Source of the DNA: PALSA-1440 sp050011195
Lineage (GTDB): Bacteria > Verrucomicrobiota > Verrucomicrobiia > Limisphaerales > UBA8199
DNA length: 64,000 nt
Assembly (NCBI GenBank): GCA_050011195.1
Contig: JBEKJO010000010.1
Location: forward strand, 1-64,000
Reading direction: 5' to 3'
The notes beneath the pieces were generated by a model, which did no database searches, was not told the origin of the DNA, and worked only from the letters and a program-made list of their open reading frames with translations. Shown in pieces: positions 34,511 through 42,297 of the stretch (position 1 is its first letter; every line of letters begins with the position of its first letter). Both the position numbers and the translations under genes were made by a program.

Positions 34511-35430
34511 TGATTTCCTGATCTCAGTCTGGCTGGTGAAAGGCACCTATTCTCGAGGTTGTTGATCCTGCGGCGGACTTTCTTCAGGGCGGCATTTTGC
34601 AGTTGGCACACGCGTTCGCTTGAAAGGCCAAGCTCCTGTCCAGTCTCGTCGAGTGTCTTTGGCGAGTCCCCCTCCAACCCGAAGCGTAAACGCAGAATAA
34701 CCTGCTCCCGTTCATCCAGCGTCTGGACGATCCCCCGCACCATCACCGTGCGTGCCTTGCCATCCAGTTTTTCGTAAGGCGACTCGGCTCTCTCATCCGC
34801 AATGATCTCGGCGTAGCTACCAATGTCCTCACCGTCGATCTGTGCGTCGAGGGAGGCAGGACGAATGGCCGCCATCCGCATCTCGGTGACCCGCCGTGCG
34901 GTGGTCCCCACTTCCGCGGCCAGCTCGTCGTCCGTTGGCTCCCGGCCCAATTCTTCCTCCAGTCGCGAAGCGGTCCGCCTCATTTTGCCGAGCTTGTCCA
35001 CCACGTGCGTGGGTAGTCGCATGGCTTTGGACTGGCTGGCCAGCGCTTTTGTAATCGCTTGCCTGATCCACAGCGCGCCGTAGCCGGACAACTTCGCCCC
35101 CTTGTTGGGGTCAAACCGATCGACGGCCCGCATCAGACCAATGTTGCCTTCGCTGATGAGGTCCAACAGCGGCAAACCGATCCCTTCGTAAGCCCGGGCG
35201 ATCTTGACGACCAGCCGCAGGTTGGACTTAATCATCTGCTCACGAGCTTCCCTGTCCCCTTTCTTGATGCGAGCCGCGAGTTCCATTTCTTCTTGGGGGG
35301 TGAGCAGCTTCGCTCGGCCAATGTCTCGGAGGTACAGCGAAATGCACGTTTCGCCCTGGAATGTGTCGCGCGCGCCGCGTGACTGTGATTTCCAGGCAGG
35401 TGAACCGTCAAATTCGTCTAAAGTCTTCAT
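34492..35430 (-). CDS. Sigma-70-family RNA polymerase sigma factor (RpoD/RpoS-like, non-primary)
   Basis: 312 residues from the ATG at 35430, chosen because it overlaps the upstream small ORF by ATGA and region 1.2 (SLYLRDIGRAKLLTPQEEME) follows at the right distance. Region 2 is NLRLVVKIARAYEGIGLPLL, ISEGNIGLMRAVDRFDP and ALWIRQAITKAL; region 3 is RTASRLEEELGREPTDDELA; region 4 HTH is LDETGQELGLSSERVCQLQN. Region 1.1 is absent. In region 2.3/2.4 the normal FSTYATWW is LSGYGALW, losing the first of two tryptophans used in -10 melting, so promoter preference may be altered. It heads a stress-gene operon. Confidence 0.93.
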   Translation of the reverse strand: MKTLDEFDGSPAWKSQSRGARDTFQGETCISLYLRDIGRAKLLTPQEEMELAARIKKGDREAREQMIKSNLRLVVKIARAYEGIGLPLLDLISEGNIGLMRAVDRFDPNKGAKLSGYGALWIRQAITKALASQSKAMRLPTHVVDKLGKMRRTASRLEEELGREPTDDELAAEVGTTARRVTEMRMAAIRPASLDAQIDGEDIGSYAEIIADERAESPYEKLDGKARTVMVRGIVQTLDEREQVILRLRFGLEGDSPKTLDETGQELGLSSERVCQLQNAALKKVRRRINNLENRCLSPARLRSGNQCKLRL

Positions 35431-35666
35431 TGTTTCGATCCGTTCGGGTCGTCGTTGAAAGCACTTACATTTTTTGTGCCACCGTTGGGTAATGCGCCGT
35501 TTCCGTTGCAGGCGCGCCATTTGTGCAATTTCCCGCATCGCCATTTCCTCACGGAACCCCGTATGAATTTTCGTGCATTCGAAAAACCGCATGTCATCTC
35601 GGCCTGCCGTTTCGGAAGCAAGTCCCTGTAAAGCCTTGGCTTGCGTGCAGGTTTAGGTGTTGGCAC
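35427..35666 (-). CDS. Leader ORF upstream of the sigma gene (paralog at 45665-45880)
   Basis: 79 codons, GTG start, stop overlapping the sigma-factor ATG (ATGA). The product (MPTPKPARKPRLYRDLLPKR ... GKLHKWRACNGNGALP) aligns with the ORF at 45880-45665 over its whole length (MPTP, RK, RDL, GKLHKWR-C, NGALP, GT, V-AF). It is basic with no known domain. Either a small protein family or conserved leader DNA whose frame happens to stay open. Confidence 0.5.
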   Translation of the reverse strand: MPTPKPARKPRLYRDLLPKRQAEMTCGFSNARKFIRGSVRKWRCGKLHKWRACNGNGALPNGGTKNVSAFNDDPNGSKQ

Positions 35667-35683
35667 GCGACGTGATTAAGGAA
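35448..35683 (-). repeat. Duplicated leader region, copy A
   Basis: About 235 bp similar to 45659-45898. Identical words include GTAATGCGCCGTTT, GCGCCATTT, TTTTCGTGC, GCAAGTCCCTG and GGTGTTGGCACG, in the same order and spacing. On the - strand a TGGCAC(N5)ATGTA element is conserved in both copies (35481-35466 here), about 25 nt before the likely transcript start for the sigma gene. Confidence 0.75.
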
Positions 35684-35954
35684 CCTCGATTGCGGGATGA
35701 AGGAACGAATATGATAAAATCTGGTCTCAGCTTCGAAACGCCAGTCAGACCTGGTTTGCACCGATTAATCAGCCAGTTCGGTTGTTCGCCCCACTCGGTC
35801 ATGACGAAACGGACTTTTCGAGTATCTGCCTCCAGCGAGGGCGAAGCCGGAGTCCATTCCTCGTCTTGCACATCCCGCACGCATGAGCTGAAACTGGGCG
35901 AAGCCGGTCGGCCCATCTTCGGATTAACAAAAGGAATTGTAACGGGGGTGGCCA

Positions 35955-36812
35955 ATGCGTGAGCCCACCACCACGCCAGCTATAACACTGCCAGACTGGG
36001 GCGAGCGGTACGATTGCCGTCCGGCAAAATTCTCCTGCGACAAGGATGCGCCTTTTGAGACCCCTCCAGAGGCTGAAACAGATTACGCCGCTGCTACCAA
36101 CGGGCGGTCAAGACTCGCCAAGGATCGGAGGCTCAAGCTGCGGGTATCGGCCGTGGGGTTCCTTGCCGCACTTGTAGTTTGCCTAGTCGCCACACCGTTT
36201 GTTCAGGGTTTGGAGGAGGGCCAACTCTACCAAGCCGTACTGTTCACGCTGGTTATGTGCACGGGCTTAATTGCCAGTGGTTCCTGCCGCAGACTGGCGT
36301 TCGCCCTGGTGAGCTTCGCGCTCGCTGCCATATGGCTCAACCAAATTTGGCCCCAGAAATGCCCAGCACTGACGTTTATTCTGCCAGCGATCGCGTTTCT
36401 CGGAGTAGTCATAGCGTCGCTGTTAGGGTTCGTTCTTCGGGCCAAACGGGTCGATGCAAACGTCCTTTGCGCCGGCATTTCTGTTTACCTGATTTTGGGA
36501 TTGCTCTGGGGGCTCGCCTACACATTCGTGGCGCAAGTGAATCCCAACGCGTTCTCGTTCAACACTCGTTCGGGAACGGCGGCGGTGATGAGTGGGTTCA
36601 CCGCCATCTATTTCAGTTTTACAACTCTGATGACTGTGGGATACGGCGACATCACCCCGGTGGCAGATGTAGCGCGGATGCTGGCGATGCTTGAGGCGAT
36701 GACCGGCACGCTCTTTGTCGGGGTGATGATCGCCCGCCTGGTTTCCCTGTACTCAGCCTCTGGGCAGAGGCACGCGCCGCCCCACAATCAAAGCCCGAGC
36801 AACCACTCGTAA
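35955..36812 (+). CDS. Potassium channel, two-TM/pore type with extra N-terminal helices
   Basis: 285 residues. The selectivity filter TLMTVGYGDITPV (about 233-245) follows a pore helix FTAIYFSFTT, with flanking TM helices. N-terminal to it are four more hydrophobic segments (from VSAVGFLAALVVCLVATPF, about 65). No C-terminal RCK/TrkA-N domain. The family (Ion_trans_2) conducts K+ and may set membrane potential under stress. It is divergent from the sigma operon. Confidence 0.88.
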   Translation: MREPTTTPAITLPDWGERYDCRPAKFSCDKDAPFETPPEAETDYAAATNGRSRLAKDRRLKLRVSAVGFLAALVVCLVATPFVQGLEEGQLYQAVLFTLVMCTGLIASGSCRRLAFALVSFALAAIWLNQIWPQKCPALTFILPAIAFLGVVIASLLGFVLRAKRVDANVLCAGISVYLILGLLWGLAYTFVAQVNPNAFSFNTRSGTAAVMSGFTAIYFSFTTLMTVGYGDITPVADVARMLAMLEAMTGTLFVGVMIARLVSLYSASGQRHAPPHNQSPSNHS

Positions 36813-36821
36813 TCTTCAGTT

Positions 36822-37262
36822 ATGATCGATGCTATCACCAACTTCATTGAAACCAGGGACAGGCCCAGGACAAGACCGCCTGTGGCCAGGATCACACCGA
36901 TAGTTCCGCCTTACCCTGAGGTTAGAAAAGGCGAACAACGGACCGGGTTCACTAAAGTGTTCCGTTGGCCGGTTCCGGCCTTTCAGACGCCTCAACCAAC
37001 GACGGTCGAAGTCGCTGGCTCCTTCAATGGGTGGCGTAAGGTCCCTCTGAGTTATGATCCGCCAAGCAGAACCTGGCAGGTCATTCTGAACGATATCGAG
37101 GGCAATCGCACACACCGCTACGTAATCCTGGTGGATGGAAAACCGATCTATGACAAAACCTGTGACGGATTGGCTGCTCCCCAAACTCCCGAGGAAGCAG
37201 AGTGGGGCATCACAACTCCAAGAGGTCCCCGGGTTTTGCTCCTGTTCTCCCAGACCAAATGA
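36822..37262 (+). CDS. CBM48/glycogen-binding-fold protein
   Basis: 146 residues. From about 58: TTVEVAGSFNGWRKVPLSYD, then RTWQVILNDIEGNRTHRYVI and LVDGKPIYDK match the E-set/CBM48 fold of AMPK-beta and branching-enzyme N-domains, including G-S-F-N-G-W. The first 50 residues are basic and disordered. No catalytic domain is attached. Begins 9 nt after the K+ channel stop. Confidence 0.82.
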   Translation: MIDAITNFIETRDRPRTRPPVARITPIVPPYPEVRKGEQRTGFTKVFRWPVPAFQTPQPTTVEVAGSFNGWRKVPLSYDPPSRTWQVILNDIEGNRTHRYVILVDGKPIYDKTCDGLAAPQTPEEAEWGITTPRGPRVLLLFSQTK

Positions 37263-37657
37263 TCCTGAGACAACAATCGCAAGCGCGTCAGGAGCATCGG
37301 TTGCGTGGCCAGTTGCCCGTCAGCAGGCGGAGAGCGGATTTCAATGCAGGTGGAATCAGGATTTGCCACTCAACAGGGCGTGGGTTCGAATCTTGGCGAA
37401 CCTTGGAACCTTTCCGGCGCATTATGAGACGAATGGACACACGTTTTACTTTCCGAATCAGGGTCTACCCTGCGGAGATCGTATGAAAGATTGGGCATGG
37501 CTGCTTCCTTGCTGGGTTTGGAAATACTTCTTTGCGCAGTTCCCCAGAGAAAGAGTGCTCTTGGATGGTCGGACCCGTTTCCTTATACGCTTGGATGAAG
37601 AGTTCGCGTTGGTTTACGACCCGCATGGGAAGGCAATGCTGCCTAAATCATATCCAA
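37263..37657 (+). other. Spacer with a possible short ORF 37483-37665
   Basis: A frame ending at 37665 reads MKDWAWLLPCWVWKYFFAQF, then FLIRLDEEFALVYDPHGKAM, with no family and an unclear start (the ATG at 37483 gives 60 residues). It may be a short real gene or the end of a broken one. Nothing else recognised. Confidence 0.35.
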
Positions 37658-37687
37658 ATGAATGAGTTGCTTCATCAATCAAACCGC

Positions 37688-38458
37688 ATGACGCGATGGA
37701 TCATAACCCTAGGCGCTGCTTTTATGACCGAGATCGGCCGATTGGGAAAGGCCGGGATGTTTCTGAGCCAATCGTTGCTCGATTGTCTGACAGCGCCAAT
37801 CAAAGGCGAGCGGGTTTTGAGGCAGACCTGGTTCATTGGGTGGAAATCGATGCTGGTGATCGCCTTGACCGGAACCTTCACGGGGATGGTCGTGGCCTTG
37901 CAGGGGTTTCCTACCCTGCGGCGAGTCGGCTCCGAGGCCCTTCTCGGGCCGATGGTTTCACTGTCACTCATTCGCGAACTAGGCCCGGTGTTGACGGCGC
38001 TGATGGTCACCGGACGGGCCGGTTCGGCGATTGCGGCGGAGATCGGCATCATGCGCACCACTGAACAGATCGACTCCCTCGAATTGATGGGCCTCAACCC
38101 GTTGCGGTACGTGGTCGTGCCGAACGTGCTTGCCTCGCTTCTGGCCTTGCCGGTGCTCACGGTGGTTTTTGACGTAATCGGGATCCTTGGGGGTTACCTG
38201 GTTGGCGTGCGGCTCCTCGGCCTCAGCGGCGGCACGTATTTCGGGGAGATGAGCAATTATGTCGAGATGAAGGACATCCTGGGAGGAATCTACAAGGCCC
38301 TAACCTTTGGCCTGCTCATCGGCTGGGTGTGTTGCTACAAAGGGTACCACAGCCGGTTCGGGGCCGAAGGCGTCAGCGCGGCTACAACCCAAGCCGTGGT
38401 CAATGCCTCGGTGCTCATCCTGGTTTGCGACTACTTTGTGACTTCGGTTGTCTTTTAG
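37688..38458 (+). CDS. mlaE: MlaE permease, second system
   Basis: 256 residues from the ATG at 37688 (an in-frame ATG at 37658 adds 10). Hallmarks: IRELGPVLTALMVTGRAGSA, AAEIGIMRTTEQIDSLELMG, LNPLRYVVVPNVLA, and five or six TM helices. No STAS domain, unlike the paralog at 29182-30324. First gene of mlaE-F-D-C-A. Confidence 0.94.
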   Translation: MTRWIITLGAAFMTEIGRLGKAGMFLSQSLLDCLTAPIKGERVLRQTWFIGWKSMLVIALTGTFTGMVVALQGFPTLRRVGSEALLGPMVSLSLIRELGPVLTALMVTGRAGSAIAAEIGIMRTTEQIDSLELMGLNPLRYVVVPNVLASLLALPVLTVVFDVIGILGGYLVGVRLLGLSGGTYFGEMSNYVEMKDILGGIYKALTFGLLIGWVCCYKGYHSRFGAEGVSAATTQAVVNASVLILVCDYFVTSVVF

Positions 38459-38466
38459 GAGGAGCC

Positions 38467-39369
38467 ATGATCCGAGTCCATAATTTGTGGAAATCCTTTG
38501 GTCGCCAGGAGGTACTGCGCGGGGTGTCGTTCGAGGTTCAGCCGGGTGAATTCATGGCGCTCATCGGAGGCAGCGGCTGCGGCAAGAGCCTGCTGCTGAA
38601 ACTCCTGGTCAGCCTTCTTAAACCGGACAACGGCCGAATTTGGGTCTCCGGCAAGGATCTCGCTGCCTCCAGCGGGAAAGAACTCGAGTCCCTGCGAAGC
38701 CGCATCGGCTTCGTCTTCCAGGGCGGGGCGTTGTTTGATTCCATGACCGTCTATGACAACGTGGCGTTTCCCCTGCGCGAAAAGACTAGCCTCGGCGAGA
38801 AAGACATCCGCCGCAAAGTCACGGGAGAACTCGAACTGGTGGGTCTGCGCGATGCCGAACACAAATTCCCCGCCCAACTCAGCGGGGGCATGATCAAGCG
38901 GGTGGCACTGGCCCGTGCCCTCGTGCGCGATCCGGAAATCGTGCTCTTCGACGAGCCGACGACCGGCCTGGACCCGGTCGTCTCGCGTGCCGTTCTCGAT
39001 CTGTTTAACGAGGTGCACCAGCGCCTCAGGCTGACCGGGATCCTGGTTTCACACGAGATTCCGCGGATTTTCGAGATTGTGCAAAAGGTGGCGATGCTGC
39101 ACGAAGGCCGGATTGTCGCCGTTGAATCACCAGAACGGTTTTGTGCTTCGCCCGAGCCAGTGATCCGCCAATTCGTGAACGGAAACACGACGGCTCAATC
39201 GTGCCTAAATGGGGAAACTGGTCCGAGAGCGTGTTTTGAAAACCCTGTGAAGCCTTCCTGCTCGTCGTCGTTCTCGTGCTCGCCCTCGGCTTTTCGGGAT
39301 TTCTCGATTACGAGCACGAGGACGACGACGAGAACGAGCCCAGTCCTGCATTTTCCAAAAATGAACTGA
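38467..39369 (+). CDS. mlaF: MlaF ATPase, second system, with repeat-encoded C-terminal tail
   Basis: 300 residues; AGGAGGAGCC precedes the ATG at 38467. Walker A is GGSGCGKS followed by Leu instead of Thr; Q-loop VFQGGALFDSMTV; signature LSGGMIKRVALARA; Walker B IVLFDEPTTGLDP; switch His in VSHEI. MlaF normally ends near residue 250. Here the last 45 or so residues (PSCSSSFSCSPS ... STRTTTRTS) are encoded by a 22-bp inverted repeat, so a palindromic element seems to have replaced the original stop. Confidence 0.92.
   Translation: MIRVHNLWKSFGRQEVLRGVSFEVQPGEFMALIGGSGCGKSLLLKLLVSLLKPDNGRIWVSGKDLAASSGKELESLRSRIGFVFQGGALFDSMTVYDNVAFPLREKTSLGEKDIRRKVTGELELVGLRDAEHKFPAQLSGGMIKRVALARALVRDPEIVLFDEPTTGLDPVVSRAVLDLFNEVHQRLRLTGILVSHEIPRIFEIVQKVAMLHEGRIVAVESPERFCASPEPVIRQFVNGNTTAQSCLNGETGPRACFENPVKPSCSSSFSCSPSAFRDFSITSTRTTTRTSPVLHFPKMN
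39261..39332. repeat. 22-bp inverted repeat at the mlaF-mlaD junction
   Basis: Left arm 39261-39282 and right arm 39311-39332 are complementary at 21 of 22 positions (the exception is a G.T pair) around a 28-nt loop. The arms consist of (CTCGTCGTCGT)-type triplets and are read as the tail of MlaF. Resembles mobile palindromic elements, not a terminator (no T-run). Confidence 0.8.
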
Positions 39370-39370
39370 G

Positions 39371-39844
39371 ATGAAAAAGACGTACTTAGAATTCGTGGTG
39401 GGTCTGTTCCTGGCCATCGGCATCGGCTGTCTGGCCTGGTTGAGTATCAAGCTTGCTCGGAAGGAGTTCTTCGCCAGAAACGGCTACGAACTTCAGGCCT
39501 CGTTCAGCAATGGCAGCGGCTTGCGCCGGGGCACACCTGTTGTTATCGCGGGCGTCGAAATTGGCCGGGTCGCGAGTGTCGGCCTTGAGGATTACGAGGC
39601 CAAAGTTCGCCTCGTGGTTCAGCCAGGGGTGGTACTGCAAGGCGACACCATCGCCTCCATCAAGACCAAGGGCCTGATTGGGGAGAAATACATCGAGCTT
39701 ACGCCCGGGGCGTCGGATAAGACCATCAAACCGGGCGGTGTCATCCGCGAGACGCAGCCGGCGATGGACCTGGAGGCGTTAATTGGGAAATACATCCAGG
39801 GGAACCTCGCGAAGCCGGACGACAAAGGGCAGCCGCCCCGGTGA
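39371..39844 (+). CDS. mlaD: MlaD MCE-domain protein, second system
   Basis: 157 residues: TM helix 9-26 (VVGLFLAIGIGCLAWLSI), MCE domain about 38-118 (GYELQASFSNGSGLRRGTPV, VIAGVEIGRVASVGL, IKTKGLIGEKYIELTPG), then a short C-terminal helix. Length is that of classic proteobacterial MlaD, shorter than the 325-residue paralog. Confidence 0.94.
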   Translation: MKKTYLEFVVGLFLAIGIGCLAWLSIKLARKEFFARNGYELQASFSNGSGLRRGTPVVIAGVEIGRVASVGLEDYEAKVRLVVQPGVVLQGDTIASIKTKGLIGEKYIELTPGASDKTIKPGGVIRETQPAMDLEALIGKYIQGNLAKPDDKGQPPR

Positions 39845-39876
39845 ATCCACAGTGTGAACTTGCCCCTTTAGAACCA

Positions 39877-40512
39877 ATGAAAACAATGAAAACACTCCGA
39901 TGCATGTCGCTGGCGCTGGTGGCCGTGGGCGCCAGCCTGTGCGCCTGCGCTGATGAACCGACTGCCCAGATCCGCACCACCACCGACACGATCCTCGCCT
40001 TGCTGGCGGATCCGGCTCTCAAAATTGAGGCCCGCAACTCCGAGCGGCGGCAGTTGATTCGAATGGAACTCGACCGGCGGATCGATTGGGCAACGGTCGC
40101 CCGCAGCAGCCTGGGACATCACTGGGCCAAGCGCACGCGGGCCGAACAAACGGAGTTCGTCAGTCTCTTTAGCCGCCTCCTCGAGGAAACCTTCATAGAT
40201 AAATTCGAGACTCAGCATAGCGAGCTGGCTAAGGTCGAATACCTCGGAGCGAAGATCATCGATGAGTACGCGTCGGTGAAAGCCCAGGTCACCACGAAGG
40301 ACCAGATTGTTCATCCCGTCGAATACCGGCTGCAAAAATCCGGCAAGGACTGGCGGGTTTACGACGTGCTGCTCGAAGGCGTGAGCCTGGTGAAGAATTA
40401 TCGGGACCAATTCGACGAAATCCTGGCCAAATCGTCTTACGGGAAATTAGTAGCTGATCTCCGAGCCAAAATCCCACAGGCGGTCACCCTAGCCGCTTCC
40501 AATCCGCCCTAA
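39877..40512 (+). CDS. mlaC: MlaC periplasmic lipid carrier
   Basis: 211 residues from the ATG at 39877 (a GTG at 39841 overlaps the MlaD stop). The signal peptide ends near CACADE. MlaC/Ttg2D features: IDWATVARSSLGHHWAKRTR, EFVSLFSRLLEETFIDKFE, VEYRLQKSGKDWRVYDVLLE and GVSLVKNYRDQFDEIL, the core of the lipid-binding fold. It shuttles phospholipid between MlaA at the outer membrane and MlaFED. Confidence 0.93.
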   Translation: MKTMKTLRCMSLALVAVGASLCACADEPTAQIRTTTDTILALLADPALKIEARNSERRQLIRMELDRRIDWATVARSSLGHHWAKRTRAEQTEFVSLFSRLLEETFIDKFETQHSELAKVEYLGAKIIDEYASVKAQVTTKDQIVHPVEYRLQKSGKDWRVYDVLLEGVSLVKNYRDQFDEILAKSSYGKLVADLRAKIPQAVTLAASNPP

Positions 40513-40532
40513 CTCATCATCGCACTTACACT

Positions 40533-41384
40533 ATGACACCACCTTATATTATGAAGTCACTTTGTCTGGCTGCATGTCTGTTCGTCTCTCTCTGGCCAGC
40601 TCGGGGCACCGAAAACCCGGCGGGGCAGAACTCGCCCCCGGCCGGCCGCTCCGCCGTCGAGAACGAGGACCCCTTTCGGGACCCATTTGCCTCCGAGAGC
40701 CAACAGGCCAAAGCCCAACCGAAAATCAAGGACCCCTTGCAGCCGATGAACCGCGCCTTTTTTCATTTCAACGATAAGCTTTATCTCTGGGTCCTAAAAC
40801 CAGCCGGCAAGGGCTATAGCAAGGTGGTTCCACGTCCGGCGCGGACGTGCGTGGGCCGCCTTTATAGGAACGTGAAGTACCCAGTCCACCTCGTCAACAA
40901 CCTGTTCCAAGGGAAATTCAAAGCGGCAGGGCTTGAGACGGGCCGCTTCTTGGTCAATTCGACGGTGGGCGTCGGCGGGCTCTTCGATCCGGCCACGCGC
41001 TGGAAGATCGAGGCTCACCCGGCGGATTTCGATCAAACTCTTGGCCTTTATGGTTTACGCCCGGGTATCTACTTCGATTGGCCGGTATTTGGTCCGTCCA
41101 GCCCGCGGGGCACCGCCGGGTTGGCGGCCGACTCTCTGTTGTCACCCTGGTCTTACGTCGGCGGGGGCGTCGGCGTTGCCCTTGGGATCCCGGCGTACAA
41201 AGAGCTGAATGGTGCCTCCCTCAATCCCGGCGACTACGAGTCCTTCAAGAAAGCCACGCTGGACCCCTACGTGGCCATGCGTTCTGCGTATTATGAGACC
41301 CGCGCCGAAGCCGTGGATAAGAGCAAAGCCAAGAATAGCGCCCAAAAAGTGGCTTCGATCCCCCTCGCGCGGGGCGATGATTAG
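40533..41384 (+). CDS. mlaA: MlaA (VacJ) outer-membrane lipid-asymmetry protein
   Basis: 283 residues, or 277 from the ATG at 40551, which begins the signal peptide MKSLCLAACLFVSLWPARG. MlaA hallmarks: DPLQPMNRAFFHFNDKLYLW, YRNVKYPVHLVNNLFQGKFK, RFLVNSTVGVGGLFDPATRW, and FDQTLGLYGLRPGIYFDWPV. No lipobox Cys in the usual place. Completes an mlaEFDCA set. Confidence 0.94.
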   Translation: MTPPYIMKSLCLAACLFVSLWPARGTENPAGQNSPPAGRSAVENEDPFRDPFASESQQAKAQPKIKDPLQPMNRAFFHFNDKLYLWVLKPAGKGYSKVVPRPARTCVGRLYRNVKYPVHLVNNLFQGKFKAAGLETGRFLVNSTVGVGGLFDPATRWKIEAHPADFDQTLGLYGLRPGIYFDWPVFGPSSPRGTAGLAADSLLSPWSYVGGGVGVALGIPAYKELNGASLNPGDYESFKKATLDPYVAMRSAYYETRAEAVDKSKAKNSAQKVASIPLARGDD

Positions 41385-41445
41385 GCCGGCATACGACCGC
41401 CCTCCCCGTCGCACGGCTGACCAAACCCAAATCAGTTGTCGATTT

Positions 41446-41537
41446 ATGGAACTGTTTCACAAGCCAGCAACCCGCAAGCTCTCGAGATGAATTTTACGGG
41501 GATTTTCCTCGATGAAGGGCGCAGGATACTTAACTGA
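41446..41537 (+). pseudogene. Internally deleted pilT copy
   Basis: Starts ATGGAACTGTTTCACAA, identical to the first 17 nt of the pilT gene at 42878. It jumps directly to a +1-shifted frame reading KASNPQALEMNFTGIFLDEG then RRILN and stop, which is the C-terminus of that PilT with one substitution. About 1 kb of the gene is missing. Confidence 0.85.
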
Positions 41538-41604
41538 GCCTTCGGCGGGGAATTCACTCAATGAATCCCAATCAATACAAACAACCAAATAATAACATAC
41601 AGCT

Positions 41605-42297
41605 ATGGATAAACAGTTATCAGCCAACACAAATGAGGGCCGCGCGTTCGCGGAAGACGCGCAGGCATGGCTGATCGCCGCCGCTGATGTGGGCAGAAAA
41701 AGAGTCGAGGAAGCCCGCCGGCGTCTGGCGACCGCGGCGGAACGTGGCCGAGGGTCGGCTATGAAAACCCTAGTCAGCCTGCTGGTCGTGCTGAGTTGCG
41801 GGCTGAGACCGGCCTTCGGCGTGACCAATGACGCTCACGGGACGCCCTGCGGAACCGTGATTGCGCCGTCGGGGCACAAATCGGCGTCCCAATCGCCACC
41901 GGGTGGCGTCACAACAATCATTCGCGAAAACGTGCTGTTTCAACACGCCGTCAAAGGGATGGACACCAATAGCCTGAACGCCAGCAGCAATGGGAAGCTT
42001 TCGACGCCTGGGCAACAGCCAGCACCCACGAATGGCGTGCCTCCCGAAGAACGAACCGCATTAGGGCCAGTCGATGTGGCAGCGTTTACACAAGTAAACC
42101 GACGCCGGGAATATTTCTCGGACCAGGATAAATATGGCGGGATCTTGTACAAAGCGTATAGAGCAGATAATCCCCTTCAGTTGATCAATCCCTTTGCGCC
42201 CCGGGAGTATGGTCAAAGTGAGGCCGCGGAGCTCCCGCGCGACCCGATCAGGAGCGTTCCGAGCGGGTTCACTGTGTTCTCGTTCCGGTTCAAATGA
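41605..42297 (+). CDS. DUF883-like N-terminus joined to a secreted protein
   Basis: 230 residues. Residues 1-51 (EDAQAWLIAAADVGRKRVEE, ARRRLATAAERG) resemble the helix of ElaB/YqjD/DUF883 ribosome-tethering proteins but lack their C-terminal TM. From residue 53 a new Met starts an apparent signal peptide, MKTLVSLLVVLSCGLRPAFG, and a Pro/Asn-rich protein with a Tyr/Phe-rich C-terminus. Either one chimeric gene, or translation really starts at 41761 downstream of a DUF883 remnant. Confidence 0.6.
   Translation: MDKQLSANTNEGRAFAEDAQAWLIAAADVGRKRVEEARRRLATAAERGRGSAMKTLVSLLVVLSCGLRPAFGVTNDAHGTPCGTVIAPSGHKSASQSPPGGVTTIIRENVLFQHAVKGMDTNSLNASSNGKLSTPGQQPAPTNGVPPEERTALGPVDVAAFTQVNRRREYFSDQDKYGGILYKAYRADNPLQLINPFAPREYGQSEAAELPRDPIRSVPSGFTVFSFRFK

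Noticed and set aside
35711..35962. Open frames on both strands between the leader repeat and the K+ channel gene
   Set aside because: Neither product has a recognisable domain, start signal or counterpart beside the second leader copy.
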